Positions 10,244 through 18,676 of a stretch of DNA of 64,000 nucleotides are shown in pieces. Where the stretch lies: positions 21,265 through 85,264 of the forward strand of contig MKJX01000155.1 of the NCBI GenBank assembly GCA_001942415.1, in the 5' to 3' direction. Every line of letters starts with the position of its first letter. Positions within the stretch are counted from its first letter, which is position 1. Under the pieces are notes generated by a model, which worked only from the letters and a program-made list of their open reading frames with translations, was not told the origin of the DNA and ran no database searches. The stretch comes from Pseudonocardia sp. CNS-139 (GTDB taxonomy: Bacteria; Actinomycetota; Actinomycetes; Mycobacteriales; Pseudonocardiaceae). The position numbers were made by a program, and so were the translations under genes.

Positions 10244-11055
10244 TCAGGCGCCGGCCGCGTCCGTCGCCAGCTGTGCGGTCGGCCGCGCGGAGCGCATCGG
10301 CCCCAGGCCGAAGTGGAGCAACCCGGTCTCCGGGTCCGTCCAGGTGGTGAGCGCCACCGCGAAGACGTGCTCCACCAGCGCCGGGGTGAGCACGTCGGCC
10401 GGGGGCCCGACCGCCACGACCTCGCCCGCCCTCAGCACGCACACCCGGTCGCAGTAGCGGGCCGCGAGGTTCAGGTCGTGCACCGCCACCAGGGTCGTCA
10501 GGCCCAGCTTCCGGATGAGGTCGAGCAGCTCGAACTGGTGGTGCACGTCGAGGTGGTTCGTCGGCTCGTCGAGGACCAGCACCTGGCTGCGCTGGGCGAG
10601 CGCCCGCGCGATCAGCACGCGCTGCCGTTCGCCGCCGGACAGTTCCAGGAAGCTGCGGCCGGCGAAGTCGGCCATGTCCACCCGCACCAGGGCGTCCTCG
10701 CACAGCTCGCGGTCCTGCGCGTTCTCCCGCTCCAACGGCCGCTTGTGCGGATGGCGGCCCATCGCGACGACATCGGCCACCGTGAGGTCGAACTCGGTCT
10801 GCGTCTGCTGGACCACCACCGCGGTGCGGCGGGCGCTCTCCCGGGCCGGGAGCGACCACACGTCGTCCTCGTCCAGGCGAACCACCCCGGCCACCGGGCG
10901 CAGACTCCGGTACACGCTGCGCAGCAGCGACGACTTGCCGCTCCCGTTGGGTCCCAGCAGCCCGACCACCTCACCGCCCGCCACGGTGAGGTCGCGCGCG
11001 TGACGACGTCGGCATCGCCGAGCCGGACGGTCACCCCGTCGATCGTCACCCTCAT
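10244..11055 (-). CDS. Fec-type metallophore/metal ABC importer, ATPase subunit (one frameshift)
   Basis: ATG 11055 overlaps the permease stop by ATGA. Begins MRVTIDGVTVRLGDADVV; the frame changes near 11000, then LLGPNGSGKSSLL (Walker A), LSGGERQRVLIARAL (signature) and VLVLDEPTNHLDVHHQ (Walker B/D-loop), a FecE/FhuC/BtuD-family ATPase of about 270 residues. The C-terminus keeps the usual beta segment (TGLLHFGLGP). It powers the permease at 11052-12146 fed by the lipoprotein at 12143-13182. It is embedded between the RiPP enzymes and a methyltransferase, so it most likely re-imports the metal-loaded product. Confidence 0.88.
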
Positions 11056-12146
11056 CCGGCGATCCGTTCGGCGGAGGTGTCGCGGCCCAGCAGCCAGAGG
11101 AAGAACGGCACGCCGACGACCGCGGTGACGATGGTCAGCGGCAGCTCCGTCGGCTCGGCGACGGTGCGCGCGGCCAGGTCGACCAGCACCAGGAAGATCG
11201 CGCCCACCAGCGCTGCCGCGGGCATCAGCCTGCGGTGGTCGGCTCCGAGCACCAGCCGCACGGCATGCGGCACGATCAGCCCGACGAACGCGATCGCTCC
11301 GCTGACCGCGACCATCGTCCCGACCAGCACCGAGGTGAGCACCAGCATCGCCGCCCGGAACCGGTCGACCCCCAGCCCCAGCGACCGGGCCGACTCGTCG
11401 CCGGTCAGCAGCGCGTTGAGCGGCCGGGACTGGGTCAGCAACGCGACCGTGCCGAGCGCGACGACCGCGGTGGGCAGCGGCAGCGCGTCCCATCGTGCCG
11501 AACCGAGGCTGCCGAGCAGCCAGAACAGCACGCTCTGCGCGCCGCGGGGGTCCGCGATCAGCAGCAGGTAGCTGTACCCGGCCTGGAAGAGGTAGGCCAG
11601 CGCGACGCCCGCCAGCACCATCCGCAGCGGTGTGATCCGGCCGCGGCGCCGGGCGAGCAGGTAGATCGCCAGTGTGGACACCAACGCCCCGCCGAACGCG
11701 GCGGCCGGCAGCGACAGCCCGGCCGCCGCCGCCGAACCCAGGACGAGCACGAGGACCGCGCCGAGCGCCGCGCCGGCCGAGACCCCGAGCAGGTAGGGGT
11801 CCGCGAGCGGGTTGCGCACGACGGCCTGCATCACGGCGCCGACCACCGCCAGCCCCGCCCCGACGACCACACCGAGCAGGACCCGGGGGAACCGGAACTC
11901 CCAGATGATCTGGTCGTCCAGCGGGTCCGGCACCGGCGCGACCAGCTGCGGCAGCAGGTGGCTGCCCACCACCTGCACCGTCGTGGCCGGGTGCACGGCC
12001 ACCGGGCCCGCGCCGACGGCCAGCAGCACGCAGGCGAGCAAGGTCACCGCGAGGCCGGCGAGCACCAGTGCCTGGCGGGCCCGCCGGGGCGGCCGGACCG
12101 TGGTGGCCGGCGCGCCCCGACGGAGCCGCGAGTCGATCGCGTTCAC
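11052..12146 (-). CDS. Fec-type metallophore/metal ABC importer, permease (FecCD family)
   Basis: Intact, 364 residues, GTG 12146 overlapping the binding-protein stop (GTGA). FecCD/BtuC signatures are clear: FRFPRVLLGVVVGAGLAVVG, VRNPLADPYLLGVSAGA, LAGVALAYLF, FWLLGSLGSARWD, VSGAIAFVGLIVPHAVR and the C-terminal TELPLTIVTAVVGVPFF. About ten membrane helices are expected. A homodimer would pair with the ATPase at 10244. It is one of three Fec-type permeases in the window (also 18677 and 43330), an unusually high number for 25 kb. Confidence 0.93.
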   Translation of the reverse strand: MNAIDSRLRRGAPATTVRPPRRARQALVLAGLAVTLLACVLLAVGAGPVAVHPATTVQVVGSHLLPQLVAPVPDPLDDQIIWEFRFPRVLLGVVVGAGLAVVGAVMQAVVRNPLADPYLLGVSAGAALGAVLVLVLGSAAAAGLSLPAAAFGGALVSTLAIYLLARRRGRITPLRMVLAGVALAYLFQAGYSYLLLIADPRGAQSVLFWLLGSLGSARWDALPLPTAVVALGTVALLTQSRPLNALLTGDESARSLGLGVDRFRAAMLVLTSVLVGTMVAVSGAIAFVGLIVPHAVRLVLGADHRRLMPAAALVGAIFLVLVDLAARTVAEPTELPLTIVTAVVGVPFFLWLLGRDTSAERIAG

Positions 12147-13182
12147 GGGAACGCTGTGGGGTGCAGCTGGCGGGCGATGTCCTCGACGGTCTGCGCGGTG
12201 CGCCAGCCCGGGGCCGCGAGCTCGTAGGCGGTCACCACGATCCGCTGGTTCTGGGAGGCGGGCGCTGGGGGAACGTGGGGAACAGGAAGTCGGTGGCGGT
12301 GGTCGGGTCCAGGGTGCCGTCCGGCCGCGCGGCGTTGGCGAAGATCCACCAGGCCTGCGGGGCGGTGGCCGCGACCGCCTCCAGGCTGGCCTGGAAGTAC
12401 AGGCCGCCGTCCGGGAAGAGGTTGCGCCGCCGGCCGCCTCCAGGATCTCGTCGTTGATGCCGATGCCGCCGGACAGGTCGATCGGGCCGGTACCGCCGGC
12501 GTACATCACGGTGTCGACCGGCGGCTCGGCCGCGACCCGGCTCCGCACGTCCTCGATCTCGCGCGCATCTGCCGCCACCCGCGCCTGCGCCGCGGTCCTC
12601 CACCCCGAAGATGCGTCCGAGGTCCTCGAAGGTGCGGAAGGTGGCCTCCAGGTTCTCGCCCCCGTAGTTGCCGGTCGGGTCCGGGCAGGTGGTCAGGTAG
12701 ACCTGCACCCCCGCCCGCTCCAGGTCCTCCAGGGTGGCGAGGCCGTCGGCGCCCGCCCCCTCTCCGCCGAGGTCGAAGTCGCCGTAGAGGAACAGGAAGT
12801 CCGGCCGCAACGCCAGCAGCTGCTCACGCGGCGGCGGGTAGGCCGTGTCGGACACCACCGGGATGCGCGCGAAGTCCGCCTCCATCTCGGGCAGGATCGG
12901 CGGGTCGGGGGCCCACGCACCGGAGTAGCCCGTCCGCCCGATGGCGCGGTCGGCCAGGCCCAGCCCGACGAACATCTCGGCCATCGGGTGGTAGGGCAGC
13001 ATGACCCGCGAGGGCGGGGCGTCGAAGTGCAGGGACCGCCCGCAGTTCTCCAGGTCCACCGGGGTGTACGAACCCGCCGTGGGTGCGGCGGGCGCGCCGC
13101 CCGCGTCCACGGCGGCCGGGGATGCGCACGCGGCGGCGGCCAGAGCCGTGATCGCGATCACGGCCAGCCTCGGGCGTCTCAT
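12143..13182 (-). CDS. Fec-type substrate-binding lipoprotein (three frameshifts)
   Basis: ATG 13182. The N-terminus is a lipoprotein signal (AVIAITALAAAACAS) with the modified Cys at about residue 19. The body is a class III periplasmic-binding fold: NCGRSLHFDAPPSRVML, ALRPDFLFLYGDFDLGG, GINDEILEAAGG and DIARQLHP at the end. Conserved reading jumps near 12595, 12430 and 12265. The NCG...FDAPPSRV start is the B12/siderophore-type Peripla_BP_2 pattern. Genes follow in the order binding protein, permease, ATPase with 4-bp overlaps. Substrate is inferred to be the metal complex of the operon's own product. Confidence 0.85.
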
Positions 13183-13211
13183 GTGTCGGTTCTCCGTCTC
13201 GTTCAGGTCGA

Positions 13212-14018
13212 TCAGCGCACTGCGAGGAGCACGAACTCCTCCAGGTCCTGCCAGACGGTCGTCACCTCGGCGAAGCCCGCCTCATCGAGCGCGGCGAGGT
13301 GGAAGGCACTGCCTACCATCCGCTGCTGCTTGCGGGCCAGCAGGGAGCTGCGCGCCCGCTCGGCGAAGGCGGCGGCCAGCGCCGGGTCCCGGCTCGCGGC
13401 CCGCTCGAACGCGTCCCACCACTGGCCCCAGTCCTCGGCGCCGTTGTCCCGCGCGGTCTGCTCACGCCGCTCCCGCACCTGGTCGATCACGGCCTGGGCC
13501 CGCACGAGGTGGGTCGCCAGCAGCAACACGTCCCCGCTGACGAAGCAGCCGCCGCGGGGCAGCAGTCTCGCGATCTCGCGGTACACCCGCACCAGGTCCG
13601 CGGCCGGCAGGTAGTGCAGCGCGGTGGCCGACACCACCGCGTGGACGGGCCCCGGCGCGGCCTCGCGCACCGCCGCCCGCCAGTCCTCGTCCACCACGTC
13701 GGCGCGCAGCCACCGCAGCCGGTCGGTCACGCCGGTCCCCAGCGCATCCGCCGCGCGCCTGCCGAACTCGAGCATGACCGGGTCGGCGTCGAGGGCCACG
13801 GCGGTCAGGCTCGGGAGCCTGGCCAGGAGCCGGGTGCTCAGCGCGCCCGGGCCGGCACCCACGTCGACGACCGTGGACCCCTCCGGGACCGCCGCCCCGA
13901 CCAGGTCGATCATCAACGCGAAGCGCCGCTCCCGGTCGGGGACGTAGAGCTCCTGCTGCGCGTCGTAGCGGCGCAGCCACTCGGCCCAGTCGAGGTCCAC
14001 CTCCGCCGAGGCGGTCAC
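13212..14018 (-). CDS. Class I SAM-dependent methyltransferase, DAQQ-Y-DRE-RF type
   Basis: Intact, 268 residues, GTG 14018, 7 bp after the oxidoreductase stop. It opens with WLRRYDAQQELYVPDRERRF, then VVDVGAGPGALSTRLLARL (motif I), VALDADPVMLEFGRR and VVSATALHYLPAADLVRVY. The N-terminal D-A-Q-Q/Y/D-R-E-R-F signature recurs in the methyltransferase at 45175-46034, so the two are paralogues, and each lies beside a Fec-type transporter. In this operon it follows the cyclodehydratase and oxidoreductase, so peptide N- or O-methylation is a fair guess. Confidence 0.88.
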   Translation of the reverse strand: MTASAEVDLDWAEWLRRYDAQQELYVPDRERRFALMIDLVGAAVPEGSTVVDVGAGPGALSTRLLARLPSLTAVALDADPVMLEFGRRAADALGTGVTDRLRWLRADVVDEDWRAAVREAAPGPVHAVVSATALHYLPAADLVRVYREIARLLPRGGCFVSGDVLLLATHLVRAQAVIDQVRERREQTARDNGAEDWGQWWDAFERAASRDPALAAAFAERARSSLLARKQQRMVGSAFHLAALDEAGFAEVTTVWQDLEEFVLLAVR

Positions 14019-14025
14019 CGGGGGC

Positions 14026-15047
14026 TCACAGCGCGTTCGCCGCCGCTTCGATGATCTCCACGTCCCGGGTCAGCAGGATGAGCGTGTCCACCCGCGACTC
14101 CTTCCACGCCGCGAGCCGGTCGACGATCGCCGGGAGCGGCCCGAGCAGGGCGGTCTCGTCGAGCAGCGCGACCGGCACCGCGGCCGCGGCGTCCTTCTTG
14201 TGCCCCGCGGTGTACAGCTCGCGGATCTTGTGGGCCTCGGCCTCCCAGCCCATCGCGCACGCGCTCTCGAAGTAGGCGTTGACCAGACCTTCGCCCGTCG
14301 GCCCGATGTAGGACGCGAGCAGCGGACGCAGCTCGTCGCGGGCCGCCTCGATGTCGTCGTGCCGCTCGACCTCGATGATGTTCGCGATCGGCACCTCCTC
14401 GGGTGCGCGACCCGCCTTGGCCAGTCCTTCGTCCAGGTAGCGGTTGGTGGCGTCCTCCCGCTCCGGCGAGTACAGGCCCGGCAGCCACCCGTCGGCGATC
14501 TCGCCGGTCAGCCGGATGTTGCGCGGTCCCATCGAGCCGAGGTAGATCGGGATCTGCTTGCGCAACGGCGGGAACAGCGACCTGATCGGGCCCGAGGTGC
14601 TGCGGGCGCCCGGACCCCGGTACGGGATCTGGTAGTGGGTGCCTGGTGCTCCAGCCGCGCCTCCCGGGCGACCGCCTTGCGCACGATCTCGACGTACTCC
14701 CGGGTCAGTTCCACCGGCTTGCCGTAGGGCACGCCGTGCCAACCCTCGATCACCCACGGCACCGACAGTCCGAGGCCGAGGATGAACCGGCCCTCCGACA
14801 GCACGTCGAGCGTGGTCGCGGTCATCGCGGTCAGCGCCGGGCTGCGCGGTCCCATCTGCAGGATCCCGGTGCCGAGCTTGATCTGCGTGGTCTTCGCGGC
14901 CAGGTAGCCGAGGACCGAGACGCCGTCGGGCCCGTACTCCTCCAGGCTCCACACCGAGTCGTAGCCGTTGCGGTCGGCTGCCTCGACGGCGGGCAGGACC
15001 TCGGTCATGGGCTCGCCCGCGTAGCCGAGGGCCAGTCCGAGTTTCAT
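14026..15047 (-). CDS. Luciferase-like (LLM) F420/flavin-dependent oxidoreductase (one frameshift)
   Basis: ATG 15047 behind GAAAGG, about 340 residues. Bacterial-luciferase fold landmarks: MKLGLALGYAG, KLGTGILQMGPRSPALTAMT, LSEGRFILGLGLS, EGWHGVPYGKPVELTREYVE, and after a frame change near 14640 IPIYLGSMGPRNIRLTGEIA. Restoring one G there gives HQGTHYQIPYRG, the family's usual reading. This set of motifs marks the LLM class that usually uses coenzyme F420. Between a YcaO gene and a methyltransferase it most likely oxidises or reduces the modified peptide, for example azoline to azole. SagB-type flavoproteins normally do that job, so an LLM enzyme here is unusual. Confidence 0.87.
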
Positions 15048-15079
15048 CGGCACACCTTTCTCATGGGTAGCAGGCAGGG

Positions 15080-17386
15080 TCAGGCGAACGGCAGCGGTTC
15101 CCGGACCAGGTCGCCGGGCTTCGGCGGCTGCGTCAGCCAGCCCCGGGCCACCGGCTCCCGGTACAGCCGGTCGCCGCCGAGCAGCGGGAACGCGGCCGGG
15201 GCGTTCTGGTACATGCCGGGCACGACCACCCGGACCACACGCAGACCGGTGCGGGCCACGTCCGCGGTCGTGACGTCGACTGCGCTGGCGCGATGGCCGT
15301 GGTCGGCGAGCATCCGGAGGTAGCCGGCGAGCGCATCGCCGGCGGGCGGACCTGGCAGACCGGGCAGCTCGGCGAGCGCGACCGCACCGCCGCGCGGCGC
15401 CCGGAGCCGGCGGGCCGGCTCCTCCTGCATCACCGGGTCCAGGTAGAGCTGCAGGTTGAGGTCGAGCACGGTGAGGTCGCGCCAGTCGGCCCGGAAGTCG
15501 GCGCGGTAGCCGCGGTCGGCGCGGAACGCCCGGTAGGGATCCTGCCGCAGCCGCCCGGCGCGCACGGCGGACCAGAAGGTGCCGTCCGGCTCGCCCAGCT
15601 CGGCCGCGGTGGAGTGGGTGACCAGCGCCTCGGTGAGTGCCTTGGCCGCCGCGGCCGCAGCCGTCGACCGACAGGCCGAGCCGAAGCCGACGACGCCACG
15701 GCGCCGGTCCTCGAGGAAGACCCCGACGACCGGCACCGGCAGCGCACAGGGGATGTCCAGGAACGTCGCGGTGAGGTGGGCACACGCCGGGTCGTCCAGC
15801 ACGCCGCACAGCAGCGGGTCGCCCGTCACGTCGATCCGACGGGCCTCCGCGCCGGTCAGCCACCACAGCGTCACCGCGTCGCGCTCGATGACCTCCTCCA
15901 GCGCCGAGCGCTGTGCGGCGGCCGCGTCCGTCCCGGCCGCGATCCCGGCGTACGCCTGGAACACGAGGGGCGGCTCGCCCGTGCGCAGGCCACGCTGTGT
16001 GTTCAGGTAGGTGAAGGCGGCCGGCACCATGACCGGGGCCCCGGTGTGCAGGTCGACCCCGCTCGCCCAGGAGACGGGCAGGTCCGCGGTGAAGCGGCGG
16101 AACGGGAACCCGCGCGCGGCGTACTGCTCCTCGGAGAACAGCGCGAAGGCCGTCGGGTCCAGCGGTGCCTCGCCCCGCGCGGCCAGCTCGGCCGCCGAAC
16201 CGTAGAGCAGCCCGTCCGGCACGGCGTTGCCGCAGTACCGCTCGAGCGCCTCGCCGATCGCCGCGGCCCGGGCACGCTGCGGGTCGTCGAGCGCGGCACC
16301 CCCGGCGATGGCGTCGCGACCCACGGCGCGAACTCACCGGTCGCCGCGACGTCGGCGGTGTAGTCGACGAACGCGCGCGGGAACCCGGGGGTCGGCGGTT
16401 CACGCACGACCGCGGTGATCAGGCCGGTGCGGGCGTCGACGAGAGTCCTCGAGCGGCACCGCCTGCGCGTCGGGGTGGACGTCGGCCGTCGGCAGCGGGA
16501 GCACCGGATGGCGGTGCACCGCCAGGGTCGCCGGGTCGAACCGGAGCTGGTGGCCCTCCCCCGGCAGCCGATCGCCGCGCAGCACCGCCAGGACGTCGGT
16601 GACCAGCAGGCCCGCGACCGTGGCCAGGGCCCCGGACCCGGGCCAGGACGAGGGCGACGGTCCGACCGCGTCCCGGGTGTCGACGGTGTCCAGGGGGTCC
16701 AGGGTGTCCAGGTAGACCCAGAGCGAGCGCAGCTCGTCGGGCGCGCCGGCGGCCGCGAGGATCCGGGCCCGGGTGTCGGTGTAGGACGCGGTGTGCCCGG
16801 GACGCCAGCACGGCCCGAGGACGACCTCGGCGCCGTCGAGGTGCGCGCGGTGCCAGGCGAGGACACCTCGCTCCGCACACCGCTGCTGCAACCGGGTCCA
16901 CCGGGCGTCGGGCAGCCACTCGGCCGTGGAGACGACCACGTCCACGTCCGCGAGGCCGTCCGGGTCCGCCAGGTCGACCCGGCCCCGGTGCACGATCGCG
17001 GACACCGGGCCACCGGACGCGGCCTCGATGCGGTCGGCGACGAGATCGGCCAACGGACCGGTGCCGTCGACCCGCACCGTCCAGGTCCGGACCGCACTGT
17101 CGGACCGGACGACCGGAGGCTCGGCGTCGCAGAGCAGGCCGCGCTGAGCCAGCCCGCGCAGCAGCGGGCCGAGACCGGCCAGCGACTCGGCCGAGGCGGT
17201 GGTGCCCGGCGGGCGGGCGAGGAGCTGCTGCGCCGCGAGGAAGGACCGGCGCGGACCGCGGAGCCTGAGGAACCGGCTGCCCGGCAGCGCGCAACGCCAG
17301 ATCCCGTCGGATCCCTCGTACAGGTGGTGCCCGGGCTTGAGCCGGGCGTTCGTCCAGGCCGTCTCGCTGTTCGACATCACAGGCAT
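15080..17386 (-). CDS. Fused E1-like (Ocin-ThiF) / YcaO cyclodehydratase of a TOMM-type RiPP (two frameshifts)
   Basis: ATG 17386 has GGGAGT 7 bp upstream. Residues 1 to about 310 are the E1-like partner (LKPGHHLYEGSDGIWRCALP, a leader-peptide-binding RRE-like start; later a linker with HPVLPLPTADVHP). The YcaO domain follows: ARAAAIGEALERYCG and RSALEEVIERDAVTLW carry the ATP/Mg residues, and AAAKALTEALVTHS the third helix. The C-terminus is proline-rich (PPKP, PLPFA) without a strict PxPxP. Flanking segments share a frame and only 16330-16440 is displaced; adding one G at 16330 gives PWGRDAIAGG. A single C-D fusion of about 770 residues is therefore likely. It would cyclise Cys/Ser/Thr of the peptide encoded just upstream. 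Confidence 0.88.
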
Positions 17387-17452
17387 GCGGAGACTCCCGG
17401 GAAGGGGGCGGCGCCGGGGCGGCCCGAGACGGCGACTACCTGGACACGATGC

Positions 17453-17544
17453 GTGAGGGAGCGACGGCCCCCGCCCGCCGGACCGGCCGCGCAGGGTCAC
17501 GTGCGAACCTGCGCCACCGGACCGCGGAGCCACCGCTCCCTCAC
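17453..17544 (-). terminator. Nested stem-loop between precursor and cyclodehydratase genes, possible leaky terminator
   Basis: The 214-bp gap 17387-17601 contains an outer 11-bp inverted repeat (GTGAGGGAGCG at 17453-17463, CGCTCCCTCAC at 17534-17544). It encloses an inner 7-bp repeat (GCGCAGG at 17489-17495, CCTGCGC at 17508-17514). There is no T-tract after the stem, as is common in actinomycetes. RiPP operons often keep such a structure after the precursor gene so that more precursor than enzyme is made. Nothing else is seen in this gap. Confidence 0.5.
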
Positions 17545-17601
17545 CAGTGGTAGGCCGTCAGGGGCTCAACGCCCGTTCACGGCCGCGTGCTCGACCCTGC
17601 C

Positions 17602-17724
17602 TCAGTCTTCCTCGGCCTGGTCGTCGATCCAGCTGAACGGCGCGTCCACGGCCGGCGTGCAGTGGGCCCGCAGCCGGCGCGGGGCGTCCTCGACCTCTTC
17701 GTACTCGTAGGTGACGTGCGCCAT
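17602..17724 (-). CDS. Candidate RiPP precursor peptide, 40 residues
   Basis: ATG 17724 to TGA 17602, with a strong GGGAGG five bases upstream. The N-terminal part (MAHVTYEYEEVEDAP) is acidic, like TOMM leaders; the middle is basic (PRRLRAHC); the C-terminal part is APFSWIDDQAEED. Cyclisable residues are Cys22-Thr23 (in RAHCTPAVDAPFSW), Ser31 and leader Thr5; a His directly precedes the Cys-Thr pair. No signal peptide, no known domain. It is the first gene under the Zur-like box at 17743, ahead of the YcaO fusion, oxidoreductase, methyltransferase and importer. Function is inferred from size, position and composition only; it could instead be a small regulatory or accessory protein. Confidence 0.72.
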   Translation of the reverse strand: MAHVTYEYEEVEDAPRRLRAHCTPAVDAPFSWIDDQAEED

Positions 17725-17742
17725 GGCACCTCCCGTTGAGAG

Positions 17743-17757
17743 TGGTTGTCATTTTCA
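17743..17757 (-). promoter_or_regulatory. Zur-like operator of the RiPP/FecBCD operon
   Basis: TGGTTGTCATTTTCA on the plus strand, ending 19 bp upstream of the precursor ATG at 17724. It shares TGG-N3-TCATT-N-TCA with the site at 9242. Its closeness to the start codon means a bound repressor would block the promoter or early transcription. The rest of the 17725-17893 gap holds no other clear element. Confidence 0.7.
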
Positions 17758-17893
17758 CTGCGGCTCGGAACCGACCGTAACCAGGACATGATCCGAGAGT
17801 CAAGGGCCGACCAGGACGAGGCCGGCCGGTCCCGCGCACGGTCGAGCCCGGGCGGCCGGTTCGGCGGTTCACCGCCCCGGCCGAGCAGGGACA

Positions 17894-18616
17894 TCAGGGC
17901 CGACCCGGCGGACGCCGGCCCCAGATGCGGAACTGCGGCGCCGTGTCGGCGGGCGGGAGCTCGGCCCGCTCCCACCGCGTCACCTCGTCCAACGGATCGG
18001 CGCGGACGGCGGAGAGGCCGCACCCGCGCAGCAGCGCGACGATCTCGTCGACCCCCCGCCACCGGGCGAAGGACAGCCGCTCGACGAGCCGGCTGTCGTA
18101 CGGGGAGTCCCCGGTCACGGGGATCTCGGCGTCGAACCAGGCGCCGTCGACGATCATGACCACACCGCCGGGTCGCACGAGTCGCACCCAGGCGGCGACC
18201 GCCTGCCGGGCGTCGAGCAGCGTCCACAGCAGGTAGCGGCTGACCACCGCGTCGAAGCTCTCGGGCCCGAAGGCGGGCCGGACGGCATCGCCGGTCTCGA
18301 ACCGCACCCGCCCGCCCAGGTGGGCGCAGCGGCGCCGTCCCGCCTCCAGCATCCCCTCGGCCAGGTCCGTTGCGGTCACCCGGTACCCGGCGGCGCCGAG
18401 GAGGGCGGTCATCTGCCCGGTACCCGCGCCGACCTCCAGGATGTCCGCAGGCGGCGCCGGAAGGACCGCGGTCCAGACCGACGTCCACACCGGGGCCATC
18501 GGCCCGACGTGCAGCCGGCTCATCGCGTGCTCGTCGTACTCCCGGACGTGGGCGTTCCAGAAGTTCGTGATCACCAGTTGGGCGGAGTCCGCATCAGGTG
18601 GCGGAACGAATGACAT
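17894..18616 (-). CDS. Class I SAM-dependent methyltransferase
   Basis: Intact, 240 residues, ATG 18616. Motif I is ILEVGAGTGQMTALLGAAG, with VTATDLAEGMLEAGRRR, FDAVVSRYLLWTLLDARQ and LVRPGGVVMIVDG, close to the Methyltransf_11/25 group. N-terminal FWNAHVREYDEHAMS contains the aromatic/charged lid typical of small-molecule enzymes. It is transcribed leftward from a short gap shared with the Fec permease at 18677; the Zur-like box at 18640 lies 24 bp from its start. It stops before the RiPP operon promoter, so it is probably a single-gene unit. The substrate is unknown. Confidence 0.88.
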   Translation of the reverse strand: MSFVPPPDADSAQLVITNFWNAHVREYDEHAMSRLHVGPMAPVWTSVWTAVLPAPPADILEVGAGTGQMTALLGAAGYRVTATDLAEGMLEAGRRRCAHLGGRVRFETGDAVRPAFGPESFDAVVSRYLLWTLLDARQAVAAWVRLVRPGGVVMIVDGAWFDAEIPVTGDSPYDSRLVERLSFARWRGVDEIVALLRGCGLSAVRADPLDEVTRWERAELPPADTAPQFRIWGRRPPGRP

Positions 18617-18639
18617 GGATCACACCATAGGCGGCTACT

Positions 18640-18654
18640 TGAGAACGAATTCCA
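18640..18654 (-). promoter_or_regulatory. Zur-like operator in divergent methyltransferase/Fec promoter
   Basis: On the minus strand TGGAATTCGTTCTCA, matching the 9242 site at 12 of 15 positions. It lies in the 60-bp gap between the methyltransferase start (18616) and the Fec permease start (18677), within 24 bp of both. One site can therefore control both directions. The surrounding AT-rich stretch (GAATTCCATTAA) contrasts with the flanking GC content. Confidence 0.65.
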
Positions 18655-18676
18655 TTAAGCCGTACGTTCTCCGGTC

